Shown here piece by piece: positions 6,955 to 15,884 of a stretch of 39,192 nt of DNA. The stretch's first letter is position 1. Every line of letters starts with the position of its first letter. A model generated the notes under the pieces. The model was not told the DNA's origin. It ran no database searches and saw only the letters and a list, made by a program, of their open reading frames with translations. The stretch comes from Limnohabitans sp. (GTDB lineage Bacteria > Bacteroidota > Bacteroidia > Flavobacteriales > Flavobacteriaceae): contig JASGCW010000031.1 of NCBI GenBank assembly GCA_030053945.1, forward strand, positions 1 through 39,192, written 5' to 3'. Both the position numbers and the translations under genes were made by a program.

Positions 6955-8403
6955 TTATTCAATATTAATACTGTTTATTTTTGTAACTATTTCTTGCAAA
7001 GCAGGTGTTATCAAATCGTTTATAGGTTTTGGATAAATTCCAAAAAGGAAAATAACCGCTATGATTGCAATAAACACAATTGCCTCTTGAGTTGTAACAG
7101 ATTCGAAAACCTTTACATTAGTTTCGCCCAACATTACATTTTGAAACATTTTCAACATATAAAAAGCGCCTAATATAATCGTAGTACCTGCAATAACTGC
7201 AAACCAAATATTCACATTATAAAGACTGTATAAAGCGGTAAACTCTCCAATAAAATTGAAAGTCGATGGCAACGCAACTGATGCTAACATCACTATCATA
7301 AACATAGAAGCAAATTTAGAATCCTGAATTCTAATTCCGCCCATATCTGCAATTTCTTGTGTTTTAAAACGTCTTTCGATAACTTCCGCAGCAAAAAATA
7401 AACCTACTACGACAAATCCGTGAGCAATCATTTGTAACACTGCTCCACGCAAACCATCTAATGAAAGTGTATAAGTAGATGCTGCAATTAAACCCACGTG
7501 AGCTAAAGATGAATAAGCCAAAAGTTTTTTCAAATTTCGTTGACGTAAAGCAACTATAGAACCGTAAACAACTCCAATAATACTTAATACTAACAAAATA
7601 TTGATATAGGTCTTTGCAGCTATAGGTGCTAAAGGCAATTGCCAACGAATAACACTATACAATCCCATTTTCAACATTATACCCGAAAGCAACATGGTAC
7701 CTACAGCTGGAGCTTTTTGATAAGTATTAGCCTGCCAAGTATGGAATGGAAAAATTGGAATCTTGATGGCATATGCTAAGAAAAATGCTAAGAAAATCCA
7801 TATTTGTTCTTGCTCTGTCAAATGAATTGTGTACAAATCTCCCAACATTAAAGTACCCGCTTTATGGAATAAATAAACAAAAGCAGCCAACATAAATAAA
7901 GACCCCGCCAACGTGAATATAAAAAATTTCACTATGGCACGTTTACGTTCTTCGACATCTCCATTACCCCAAATTAATGCGATGAAATAAATTGGGATTA
8001 AAGCTAATTCCCAAAAGATATAATACAAGAATCCATCAGCAGCTAAAAATGTCCCTACCATTGCAAATGACATAAATAAAACCAAAGCATAAAAACTTTT
8101 TGAATTATTATATACATTTCCAAAAGAAGAATAGATGATAATAGTAGTTAATACCGTTGTTAATAATAACATCCCGATAGCCAACCCATCAACTTTTAAT
8201 GCTAAAAAGATATTCGGATTAGCAATCCATTGATGGATAAAATCAAATTTTTCTCCATTGCTAAATTCATTATAAATATAAAATGAAACAACAGCTGAAG
8301 CTAAGCTAAAAATCAATGCTACAGTTTTAGCAAATTTATCACCTGAAAAATAGGTTGCAATTGCTCCAAATAATAATAAAATAAGTATAAATGATACGTT
8401 CAT
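6955..8403 (-). CDS. nuoM: NADH dehydrogenase subunit M (proton channel)
   Basis: This 482-residue antiporter-like subunit lies in the membrane arm of complex I. About 14 helices are visible, with FWELALIPIYF carrying the conserved Glu, the channel segment KIPIFPFHTWQANTYQ, and AYSSLAHVG further on. It starts 12 nt after nuoL. The sequence is intact and of normal length. The enzyme probably oxidises NADH with menaquinone, as is usual in Flavobacteria. Confidence 0.97.
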   Translation of the reverse strand: MNVSFILILLLFGAIATYFSGDKFAKTVALIFSLASAVVSFYIYNEFSNGEKFDFIHQWIANPNIFLALKVDGLAIGMLLLTTVLTTIIIYSSFGNVYNNSKSFYALVLFMSFAMVGTFLAADGFLYYIFWELALIPIYFIALIWGNGDVEERKRAIVKFFIFTLAGSLFMLAAFVYLFHKAGTLMLGDLYTIHLTEQEQIWIFLAFFLAYAIKIPIFPFHTWQANTYQKAPAVGTMLLSGIMLKMGLYSVIRWQLPLAPIAAKTYINILLVLSIIGVVYGSIVALRQRNLKKLLAYSSLAHVGLIAASTYTLSLDGLRGAVLQMIAHGFVVVGLFFAAEVIERRFKTQEIADMGGIRIQDSKFASMFMIVMLASVALPSTFNFIGEFTALYSLYNVNIWFAVIAGTTIILGAFYMLKMFQNVMLGETNVKVFESVTTQEAIVFIAIIAVIFLFGIYPKPINDLITPALQEIVTKINSINIE

Positions 8404-8415
8404 CGTGATGTATTA

Positions 8416-10320
8416 TTAAACTAAAAATATATATGCTAATATTGATGAAAGACCTATAACAAAAGCTAATAGATACATTCCAATATTTCCGTTCTGAATT
8501 AATTTTCCTTGATTCCCAAGTAAGTTGGTGATTTTTCCTAATCCGAATAAAAATTCAGAGATAGCCACTTCTGTGTATTTTCTAAAGAAATGAGACAACT
8601 TATAAATAGGATTTACAATCAATGCTTCATAAGCTTCATCCACATAGAATTTATTATATAAAACTGAAGCAATTCCTTTAATTTCTGAATCCTGAACAGG
8701 TACTTCTTTCTTAGAAATATATTTTGAATAGGCGATATAAATTCCAATTAATGCCCCAACAGTTGCGATTCCCATAAGCATAAATGCAGTATTATCTAAA
8801 TGATGTTCCCCATGCGCTTTGTGGAATAATGGAGCTAAATAATGATTTAACCAAGTACTTCCTGGTAAATTAATTGCTCCTCCTACAAGAGCTAATGCAG
8901 CTAAAATCATAAGTGGAATAGTAATCAACTTTGGACTTTCGTGTAAATGATGTTTTTGCTCTTCGGTTCCTCTAAACTCTCCAAAGAAAGTTAAATACAT
9001 CAATCTAAACATATAGAAAGCTGTCATTATTGAAGCAATAGAACCAACTACCCATAAAACAACATTACCGTGGTAAGCTGACATTAAAATTTCATCTTTA
9101 GACCAGAAACCAGCGAATGGAAAAATACCTGAAATAGCTAATGTTGAAATCATCATTGTCCAATACGTAATAGGCATTACTTTTTTCAAGCCACCCATAT
9201 TGCGCATATCTTGCTCTCCATGTAATGCGTGAATCACAGAACCTGAGCCTAAGAACAAACAAGCTTTAAAGAAAGCGTGAGTGATTACGTGGAAAACAGC
9301 TACTTCGTAAGCTCCTAATCCTAACGCCAAAAACATTAACCCTAATTGAGATACTGTTGAATAAGCTAATACTTTTTTAATGTCATTTTGTACTAATCCT
9401 ATTGCGGCGGCAAGAACTGCAGTTATAGCCCCAATCACAGAAATCAAAACTTGTACGTTAGGTGCTAAATCAAATACAAAATTCAAACGAGTTACCATAA
9501 AAATACCAGCCGTTACCATCGTTGCAGCGTGGATTAAAGCAGACACAGGAGTAGGTCCTGCCATCGCATCAGGTAGCCAAGTATATAAAGGAACCTGCGC
9601 AGATTTACCTGTAGCTCCAATGAATAGACATAATGCCGCAATACCTATAAGAGCGGAATTAGAAATCATCCAATCATGATTTGAATCTTTTAAGCTAAAT
9701 ATTGCTTTAGAGATTTCAGAATATTCTAAACTACCAAAAACGTATGCTAAAATAAAGATTCCAATTAAAAGCCCTAAATCACCCACACGATTCATAATGA
9801 AAGCTTTTTTAGCCGCATCATTATAGTCTTGATTTTTATACCAGAATCCTATAAGTAAATAAGAACATAATCCAACTCCTTCCCAACCGATGAATAAAAT
9901 CAATAAGTTGCTACCCATTACTAATGTAATCATAAAGAATACAAACAGATTCAAGTAAGCAAAAAACTTATGCATATTTTCATCATCGTGCATATAACTT
10001 GCAGAGTACATATGAATCAATGTACCGATACCTGTTACGAATAATAACCATAGCACCGATAACTGATCTAACAAGAATGAAAAGTTGATATTGAATTTTT
10101 CCAAAGAAATCCATTGGAATAAATCAACTTGAACTGATTTTCCAGTAGATTGAATGAGCATAAAGAAATATGTCGTTGCAAAAAACGAAATTAATATCGA
10201 AAGTGTTCCTAACAATCCTACAAAACCTTTTCCTGCTTTTTTACCAAAAAAAATATTGGCTAAGAAACCAAAAAATGGTGCTAAAACTAATACTAAAGCT
10301 AAAGCTAAATTTTTCTCCAT
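8416..10320 (-). CDS. nuoL: NADH dehydrogenase subunit L (distal proton channel)
   Basis: NuoL is the distal pump of complex I and carries the long lateral helix. At 634 residues it has the usual core with FIGWEGVGLCSYLLIGFW and TGKSAQVPLYTWLPDAMAGPTP, the two best conserved blocks, and HAFFKACLFLGSGS later. The C-terminal third, after about residue 500, fits the lateral helix and the last membrane segment. It lies 6 nt after nuoK. Nothing is missing. Confidence 0.97.
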   Translation of the reverse strand: MEKNLALALVLVLAPFFGFLANIFFGKKAGKGFVGLLGTLSILISFFATTYFFMLIQSTGKSVQVDLFQWISLEKFNINFSFLLDQLSVLWLLFVTGIGTLIHMYSASYMHDDENMHKFFAYLNLFVFFMITLVMGSNLLILFIGWEGVGLCSYLLIGFWYKNQDYNDAAKKAFIMNRVGDLGLLIGIFILAYVFGSLEYSEISKAIFSLKDSNHDWMISNSALIGIAALCLFIGATGKSAQVPLYTWLPDAMAGPTPVSALIHAATMVTAGIFMVTRLNFVFDLAPNVQVLISVIGAITAVLAAAIGLVQNDIKKVLAYSTVSQLGLMFLALGLGAYEVAVFHVITHAFFKACLFLGSGSVIHALHGEQDMRNMGGLKKVMPITYWTMMISTLAISGIFPFAGFWSKDEILMSAYHGNVVLWVVGSIASIMTAFYMFRLMYLTFFGEFRGTEEQKHHLHESPKLITIPLMILAALALVGGAINLPGSTWLNHYLAPLFHKAHGEHHLDNTAFMLMGIATVGALIGIYIAYSKYISKKEVPVQDSEIKGIASVLYNKFYVDEAYEALIVNPIYKLSHFFRKYTEVAISEFLFGLGKITNLLGNQGKLIQNGNIGMYLLAFVIGLSSILAYIFLV

Positions 10321-10326
10321 TAGTAT

Positions 10327-10647
10327 TTATCCTTTTAAATTCTTTAAATTATCAATATCAATGGAACCTGTGTTTCTAAAAATTGAAACCAAAATTGCCA
10401 ATCCAACTGCTACTTCTGCTGCGGCTACCGCCATAGAAAAAAACACAAATACTTGTCCTTGCGCATCTTGATGAAAATTTGAAAATGCTACTAATAACAA
10501 GTTAACAGCATTCAACATAATTTCTACCGACATAAACATAATAATAGCATTACGACGGTACAACACGCCAAAAGCTCCTATACAAAACAGTATCACTGAT
10601 AAGTATATATAATTTTCAATTCCTATTTGAGATAAAATATTTTCCAT
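10327..10647 (-). CDS. nuoK: NADH dehydrogenase subunit K
   Basis: A 106-residue membrane subunit with three helices. It carries the conserved Glu residues of the proton path in FMSVEIMLNAVNL and VAAAEVAVGLAI, the hallmark of the family. The ATG directly abuts the nuoJ stop, suggesting translational coupling. It belongs to the connecting part of the membrane arm next to the quinone site. Confidence 0.96.
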   Translation of the reverse strand: MENILSQIGIENYIYLSVILFCIGAFGVLYRRNAIIMFMSVEIMLNAVNLLLVAFSNFHQDAQGQVFVFFSMAVAAAEVAVGLAILVSIFRNTGSIDIDNLKNLKG

Positions 10648-11157
10648 TTACTGAATTGATGTTTCTTTTTTAGATAATAATACAGCTCCAATCATCGCAA
10701 CTAATAACAAAACAGAAGCAAATTCAAATGGAACCATATATTCGTTTAATAAGACTTTACCCAATACTTTGATAGATTGAAAATCTGCACCTGTATTTTT
10801 GTATTCCTGAATCTTAGGCATCGCTTTTACAAAAGTTGCTAATAGCACATAACATAATAACCCGAAGGCTATGACCGCTGATATAACAGACAAAAGATTT
10901 TTATTGGGTTCATTTTCTTTGTTCAGATTCATTAACATAATTGTGAACAAAATTAAAACCATAATAGCGCCTGCATAAACAATGATATGTACTAATGCTA
11001 AAAATTGAGCATTAAACAACAAATAATGACCTCCAATACTAAAGAAACATAATACTAAATAGATAGCACTATGGATTGGGTTCTTGCTAATCACTGTCAT
11101 AAATCCAGTGGCAAGGGTAATACCAGCTAAAATATAGAATATAGTAAGTATCGACAT
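10648..11157 (-). CDS. nuoJ: NADH dehydrogenase subunit J
   Basis: NuoJ is a five-helix membrane subunit of complex I. I start it at the internal ATG (11157-11155), giving MSILTIFYILAGITL and 169 residues. The longer frame from 11193 adds 12 polar residues that overlap nuoI by 35 bp, whereas the chosen start falls just past the nuoI stop like the other junctions in this operon. The segment VHIIVYAGAIMVLILFTIML, with the pi-bulge region of TM3, identifies the family. Confidence 0.93.
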   Translation of the reverse strand: MSILTIFYILAGITLATGFMTVISKNPIHSAIYLVLCFFSIGGHYLLFNAQFLALVHIIVYAGAIMVLILFTIMLMNLNKENEPNKNLLSVISAVIAFGLLCYVLLATFVKAMPKIQEYKNTGADFQSIKVLGKVLLNEYMVPFEFASVLLLVAMIGAVLLSKKETSIQ

Positions 11158-11158
11158 T

Positions 11159-11695
11159 TTAGTTATTTTTTGAGTTCTTAATAGCCATTTCAAGTGGCAT
11201 TACTAATTTATCTTTTCCGTAGATGAAATCTTCACGGTTAGATGCTGATTTTACAATCACTTTAGATTCTGTTAAGTAAATTGCATCTTTAGGACAAGCT
11301 TCTTCACATAGTCCGCAGAATATACAACGTAACATATTAATTTCATATGTCGATGCATATTTTTCTTCTCTATACAAATGTTCTTCACCTTTTTGACGTT
11401 CTGCTGCGGTCATTGTAATTGCTTCAGCAGGACAAGCAACTGCACACATTCCACAAGCCGTACAATTCTCACGTCCTTGCTCATCACGTTTCAACATATG
11501 TTGACCACGATACACGGGACTAAAAGGTCTAACCTGCTCAGGATATTTAACCGTTACTTTTCTTTTGAATAAATGACCAATAGTTGTAAACAAACCTTTT
11601 ACAATAGCTACTAAATATAAGCTTTCCCAGAAGTTCATCTTTTTATTAGAGACTTCTTTTTTTCTTCCTGATAATGAAATATTTTCTATTGCCAT
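11159..11695 (-). CDS. nuoI: NADH dehydrogenase subunit I (two 4Fe-4S clusters)
   Basis: NuoI is the peripheral-arm subunit that holds clusters N6a and N6b and passes electrons towards NuoB. The two ferredoxin motifs are CTACGMCAVACP and CIFCGLCEEACP, each with its full set of Cys. At 178 residues it has a short N-terminal extension before the hydrophobic anchor. It lies 5 nt after nuoH. Confidence 0.97.
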   Translation of the reverse strand: MAIENISLSGRKKEVSNKKMNFWESLYLVAIVKGLFTTIGHLFKRKVTVKYPEQVRPFSPVYRGQHMLKRDEQGRENCTACGMCAVACPAEAITMTAAERQKGEEHLYREEKYASTYEINMLRCIFCGLCEEACPKDAIYLTESKVIVKSASNREDFIYGKDKLVMPLEMAIKNSKNN

Positions 11696-11700
11696 TTTAC

Positions 11701-12756
11701 TTACAATTTATCCACTATTACAACAACAATTCCAGTGATAATAACATTTGCAATAGCCAATGGAATTAACATTTTCCAACCTAAATTCATCAACTGGTCA
11801 TAACGGAAACGTGGTATTGTCCAACGTACCCAGATATAGAAGAAGATGAAGAATAATATTTTAGCAAATAAAGCCAAAACACCTATTATATTCGCCGCAT
11901 TTTGTCCTAATGACTCAGCCGCCATATCCATAAACGGATAATTATAACCTCCAAAATATAGAAGTGAAATAATAGCTGAAGAAACAAACATAGCAGCATA
12001 TTCACCGAATAGATAGAATCCCATCTTCATAGACGAATATTCTGTGTGGTGACCACCAATAAGCTCAGCCTCACATTCCGCTAAGTCAAAAGGTGTTCTA
12101 TTAGTTTCTGCAAATGAACATACTAGAAAAATCACAAATCCTAATGGTTGTTTAAATACATTCCAGCTAAACCAGCCTCCGTCCCAAAAACCGTGTTGTT
12201 GGCTAGCTATTTCTTTTAAACTTAAATTACCATTTATCATAATCACTGCAATGATTGACAATCCCATTGCAACTTCATAAGAAATCATTTGAGAAGAAGC
12301 ACGTAGTGCTGACATTAATGAGTATTTATTGTTAGATGCCCATCCTCCAATCATAATACCGTAAACACTGATAGACAATACAGCAAACACATATAAGATA
12401 GATACATCTAACTCTGCCGCTTGTAATACTACTTTTCTACCAAAAATTTCTATAGTATCACCCCAAGGTAAAACAGCACTTGTAATTAATGCCATACTCA
12501 TAGAGATTGCTGGTCCTAAAATGAATAAGAATTTATTAGGAGTGTCTGGCATAAACTCTTCTTTAGCAAATAATTTTAAACCATCTGCTAATGGTTGAAG
12601 AATACCTCCTTTACCTGCACGGTTTGGACCTATACGATCTTGTAACCAAGCAGCAACTTTACGCTCTGCTAAAGTAGTGTACATCGCTGCCAACATAGTG
12701 ATGGCAAAAACTGCTACAATGAGAATTCCTTTTTCGATAATTAATGCTTGCTCCAT
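11701..12756 (-). CDS. nuoH: NADH dehydrogenase subunit H
   Basis: NuoH joins the membrane arm to the quinone chamber. The 351-residue protein has about eight or nine helices. The signature blocks ERKVAAWLQDRIGPNRAGKGG near residue 31 and FAETNRTPFDLAECEAELIG near residue 215 line the quinone site. Only 3 nt separate it from nuoG. Confidence 0.97.
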   Translation of the reverse strand: MEQALIIEKGILIVAVFAITMLAAMYTTLAERKVAAWLQDRIGPNRAGKGGILQPLADGLKLFAKEEFMPDTPNKFLFILGPAISMSMALITSAVLPWGDTIEIFGRKVVLQAAELDVSILYVFAVLSISVYGIMIGGWASNNKYSLMSALRASSQMISYEVAMGLSIIAVIMINGNLSLKEIASQQHGFWDGGWFSWNVFKQPLGFVIFLVCSFAETNRTPFDLAECEAELIGGHHTEYSSMKMGFYLFGEYAAMFVSSAIISLLYFGGYNYPFMDMAAESLGQNAANIIGVLALFAKILFFIFFYIWVRWTIPRFRYDQLMNLGWKMLIPLAIANVIITGIVVVIVDKL

Positions 12757-12759
12757 TTC

Positions 12760-13788
12760 TTATTTATTTGAATTATCATTGCCCTCTAAAGGAACATTGG
12801 TCATACTAATTTTTTTGCGATCTTGCTCACGTCCTAACAAAATTTGTTCTTCTGTTTGAATCTCTACTTTTGGTGCATCAAGAGCGTATTTATTACGGTT
12901 AATAACCGAGAATTTTTCAAATGTGCGTGGTCCTTCGATTGTCCAATCTTTAACATCTTTTTTATCAAAACGACACGTATTACAGATAAACTCTTCAACT
13001 TCATGGAACTCATCTTTACGACCTGTCACACGTTGGATTTCATTACCAAACATCCACACAGTAGTTTTTCCACAACATTTGTCACAATCTCTATGTGCAT
13101 TGTAAGGTTTACTAAACCATACACGAGATTTGAAACGGAAAGTTTTATCAGTTAAAGCACCCACAGGACAAACATCAATCATATTTCCTGACATTTCGTT
13201 GTCGATAGCTTTAGAGATACAAGTAGATATATTTGCGTGATCTCCTCTATCCATTACACCGTGTACGCGATTGTTTGTCAACTGATCTGCTACTGCTGTA
13301 CAACGTTGGCATAAAATACAACGATTCATATGCAACTGAATGTATGGACCAATATTTTCTGGTTCGAAAGTACGCTTTTCTTCTATAAAACGTGTTTCTG
13401 ATTTCCCGTGTTGGAAACTCAAGTTTTGCAAATCACACTCCCCTGCTTGGTCACATACTGGACAGTCTAAAGGGTGATTGATTAACAAAAATTCAGTTAC
13501 CGATTTACGTGCTTCTTCAACGCGAGTAGAATTTTTACTATTCACTTCCATACCATCCATTACTCCTGTTACACAAGAAGCCACAAGTTTAGGCATAGGA
13601 GTTGGGTTTGCATCGCTACCTTTGGTTACTTCAACCAAACAGCAACGGCATTTCCCTCCAGTTTTTTCTAACTTCGAATAATAACACATCGCAGGTGGCA
13701 CGCTTTCGCCTCCTATCATACGAGCCGCTTGCAGGATAGTTGTTCCTGGTTCGACTTCTATCGATTGTCCGTCTATGGTTACTTTCAT
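12760..13788 (-). CDS. nuoG: Short NuoG (iron-sulfur part only)
   Basis: NuoG carries electrons from NuoF through several iron-sulfur clusters. This form has only 342 residues. It keeps the N-terminal 2Fe-2S ferredoxin (MCYYSKLEKTGGKCRCC), the His-Cys cluster region (HPLDCPVCDQAGECDLQ), the N4-type motif CILCQRC ... CPVGAL, and a further Cys set (CDKCC, ICNTCR). The molybdopterin-like domain of about 400 residues seen in proteobacterial NuoG is absent. As I recall, short forms are usual in Flavobacteria, and the frame ends cleanly just before nuoH, so I do not read it as a truncation. A repeat-filled 85-bp gap separates it from nuoF. Confidence 0.92.
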   Translation of the reverse strand: MKVTIDGQSIEVEPGTTILQAARMIGGESVPPAMCYYSKLEKTGGKCRCCLVEVTKGSDANPTPMPKLVASCVTGVMDGMEVNSKNSTRVEEARKSVTEFLLINHPLDCPVCDQAGECDLQNLSFQHGKSETRFIEEKRTFEPENIGPYIQLHMNRCILCQRCTAVADQLTNNRVHGVMDRGDHANISTCISKAIDNEMSGNMIDVCPVGALTDKTFRFKSRVWFSKPYNAHRDCDKCCGKTTVWMFGNEIQRVTGRKDEFHEVEEFICNTCRFDKKDVKDWTIEGPRTFEKFSVINRNKYALDAPKVEIQTEEQILLGREQDRKKISMTNVPLEGNDNSNK

Positions 13789-13800
13789 TTTATTTTGGTT

Positions 13801-13861
13801 TAAAAGTTTAAAAGTTTAAAAATTTAAGTGATAATCACTTCTAACTTCTAACTTCTAACTT
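13801..13861. repeat. Low-complexity tandem repeats between nuoF and nuoG
   Basis: The gap has period-8 copies of AAAAGTTT, a perfect 15-bp palindrome AAGTGATAATCACTT (13826-13840), and three and a half period-7 copies of ACTTCTA (about 13837-13861). Similar AT-rich strings fill the gaps after nuoA and nuoD. I know of no function. Confidence 0.7.
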
Positions 13862-13873
13862 CATACTTTTAAA

Positions 13874-15241
13874 TTATACTGTTTGCTTTGCTACTAAATG
13901 TCTTATTTTATCGAAAGGTTCAGCTACAAAGTGATCTCTATGTTTAATTTTTTCAGGGAATCGAACGTGATATTCAAACTCTTCTCTAAAATGACGGATG
14001 GCTGCGGCTACGGGCCACGATGCTGCATCTCCTAAAGGACAAATTGTATTTCCTTCAATTTTAGATTGGATACTCCACAATAATTCGATATCTTCTTCAC
14101 GTCCTTGTCCGTTTTCAATTCTCCAAAGGATTTTTTCTAACCATCCTGTTCCTTCACGACAAGGGGTACATTGTCCACATGATTCATGGTGATAGAATCG
14201 AGAGAAATTCCAAGTGTTACGAACCACACAAGTCGTATCGTTATATACTATAAATCCACCCGAACCTAACATAGAACCTGTTGCAAAACCACCATCTGAT
14301 AATGATTCGTAGGTCATTAAACGATCATCACCATTAGCAGTTTTATAAATTAAATGCGCTGGCAAAATAGGCACTGAAGAACCTCCAGGGACTAACGCCT
14401 TTAACGGTCGATCATCGTACATACCTCCTAAATATTCATCAGAATTCATAAATTCTTCTACCGAAAGACCTAATTCAATCTCATAAACCCCTGGATTTTT
14501 AATATGCCCAGAAGCAGAAATCAATTTAGTTCCTGTAGAACGACCAATGCCAATTTTTGCGTATTCCTCACCTTTATTCAAAACAATCCAAGGCACTGCA
14601 GCAATAGATTCTACATTGTTTACCACAGTAGGATTTGCCCATAGACCTGAAATCGCTGGAAACGGTGGTTTGATACGAGGATTTCCCCTTTTACCTTCTA
14701 ACGATTCGATTAATGCTGTTTCTTCACCACAAATGTAAGCACCAGCACCACAATGAACGTGTAAATCTAAATCGTATCCAGTTCCTAATATATTTTTTCC
14801 TAACCAACCCGCTGCATAAGCTTCCTTAATCGCTCTTTCAAGCGTTTTGAAAACCCACATATATTCTCCACGGATATAGATGTAGGATAAGTTTGCTCCT
14901 AAAGCATACGATGAAGTAATCATCCCCTCGATTAACAAGTGTGGAATATATTCCATTAGGAAACGATCTTTAAACGTCCCTGGTTCCGACTCATCGGCAT
15001 TACAAACTAAATGACGAGGTTTTCCCGACTTCTTGTCAATGAAACTCCATTTCATTCCTACCGGGAAACCTGCTCCACCACGACCACGAATTCCAGAAGT
15101 TTTAACTTCTTCTGTTACTTCATCAGGAGTCATTTGCTTTAACGCTTTTTCCACCGAGTCATATCCGCCGTTTTGACGATATACTTCGTAGGTTTTAATA
15201 CCTGGAATATTTATTTTTTCTAATAATATTTTTCTTCCCAT
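13874..15241 (-). CDS. nuoF: NADH dehydrogenase subunit F (NADH/FMN)
   Basis: NuoF binds NADH and FMN and starts the electron chain of complex I. The 455-residue protein has the NADH-binding Gly-rich block GIRGRGGAGFPVGMKW near residue 50, the FMN block GAGAYICGEETALIESLEG, and the N3 4Fe-4S motif SCGQCTPCREGTGW with the fourth Cys in TICPLGDAA. Its ATG overlaps the TAA of the preceding TOPRIM gene by one base (TAATG), so its translation probably depends on ribosomes coming from the inserted gene. Confidence 0.97.
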   Translation of the reverse strand: MGRKILLEKINIPGIKTYEVYRQNGGYDSVEKALKQMTPDEVTEEVKTSGIRGRGGAGFPVGMKWSFIDKKSGKPRHLVCNADESEPGTFKDRFLMEYIPHLLIEGMITSSYALGANLSYIYIRGEYMWVFKTLERAIKEAYAAGWLGKNILGTGYDLDLHVHCGAGAYICGEETALIESLEGKRGNPRIKPPFPAISGLWANPTVVNNVESIAAVPWIVLNKGEEYAKIGIGRSTGTKLISASGHIKNPGVYEIELGLSVEEFMNSDEYLGGMYDDRPLKALVPGGSSVPILPAHLIYKTANGDDRLMTYESLSDGGFATGSMLGSGGFIVYNDTTCVVRNTWNFSRFYHHESCGQCTPCREGTGWLEKILWRIENGQGREEDIELLWSIQSKIEGNTICPLGDAASWPVAAAIRHFREEFEYHVRFPEKIKHRDHFVAEPFDKIRHLVAKQTV

Positions 15242-15882
15242 TACTCTTGTAAATGTTCTTTTAGAAAAGAAATTAATTTTTTCAAATATTCATTTTTCTC
15301 AAAATCAAATTCCCAAAGATTATCATCAAAATAACTCCTTTTTGATTTTGAGTTTTTATATTCATCGGATTTATATTGTTCAAATAAATCAACATAAGAA
15401 AATACCATTTCTGCTGATTTTGGAAACTTCAAATTTAATTCTTTTTTGTTTCCGTCTAAACAAGCATACATATTATTCCAACACTCTTTAAAAAAAGATT
15501 TATCTTCTTTAAAACAAGACGAATAAAACAATTCTAAATCTCCATCACTTTCATTGTCTGGAAAAAGAAAAATCTCAAAACTCACATTCAATTCTTCAGC
15601 AATTTTTTCTAATTCTGCTTTTCTCTTTTTAAAACCTCCTTTATTTTCTTTACCGTCAGCATCAAAAACAATAATGTTTTTCCCATTATTTTCCAGCCTC
15701 ATTGGGTCTAATAAGACTTTCTTTTGCTTAGCAATATTTGTCCAACCCCCACAATCAACAATTGCATTTTTAACCTGAATTTCTTCCAGTTTTATTCCAA
15801 ACTGATTTTCAAATACAAACTGTATAAAAGCTTGATCAGTTTTTCCTTCAACAAATATTTTATGCAAATTAAAATCAATCAT
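15241..15882 (-). CDS. TOPRIM-fold protein (DUF3226-like), partner of the ATPase
   Basis: The 213-residue protein starts with FVEGKTD (Glu12, Asp16), has DCGGW near residue 43 and VFDADG (Asp74, Asp76). Together these make the Glu ... DxD metal site of the TOPRIM fold shared by topoisomerases, OLD-type nucleases and RNase M5. FLFPDN ... DGDLELF after residue 100 matches what I know of DUF3226. It starts 2 nt after the ATPase stop and its own stop overlaps nuoF. ABC-type ATPase plus TOPRIM pairs occur in phage defence (PARIS; fused in OLD and Gabija). The likely role is a metal-dependent nuclease or effector triggered by the ATPase. This particular pair is not one I can name. Confidence 0.8.
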   Translation of the reverse strand: MIDFNLHKIFVEGKTDQAFIQFVFENQFGIKLEEIQVKNAIVDCGGWTNIAKQKKVLLDPMRLENNGKNIIVFDADGKENKGGFKKRKAELEKIAEELNVSFEIFLFPDNESDGDLELFYSSCFKEDKSFFKECWNNMYACLDGNKKELNLKFPKSAEMVFSYVDLFEQYKSDEYKNSKSKRSYFDDNLWEFDFEKNEYLKKLISFLKEHLQE

Positions 15883-15884
15883 AA

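Noticed and set aside
12760..13788. NuoG truncated by frameshift
   Set aside because: The frame ends 3 nt before nuoH and no remnant of the molybdopterin domain is present; short NuoG is normal in this group as far as I know.
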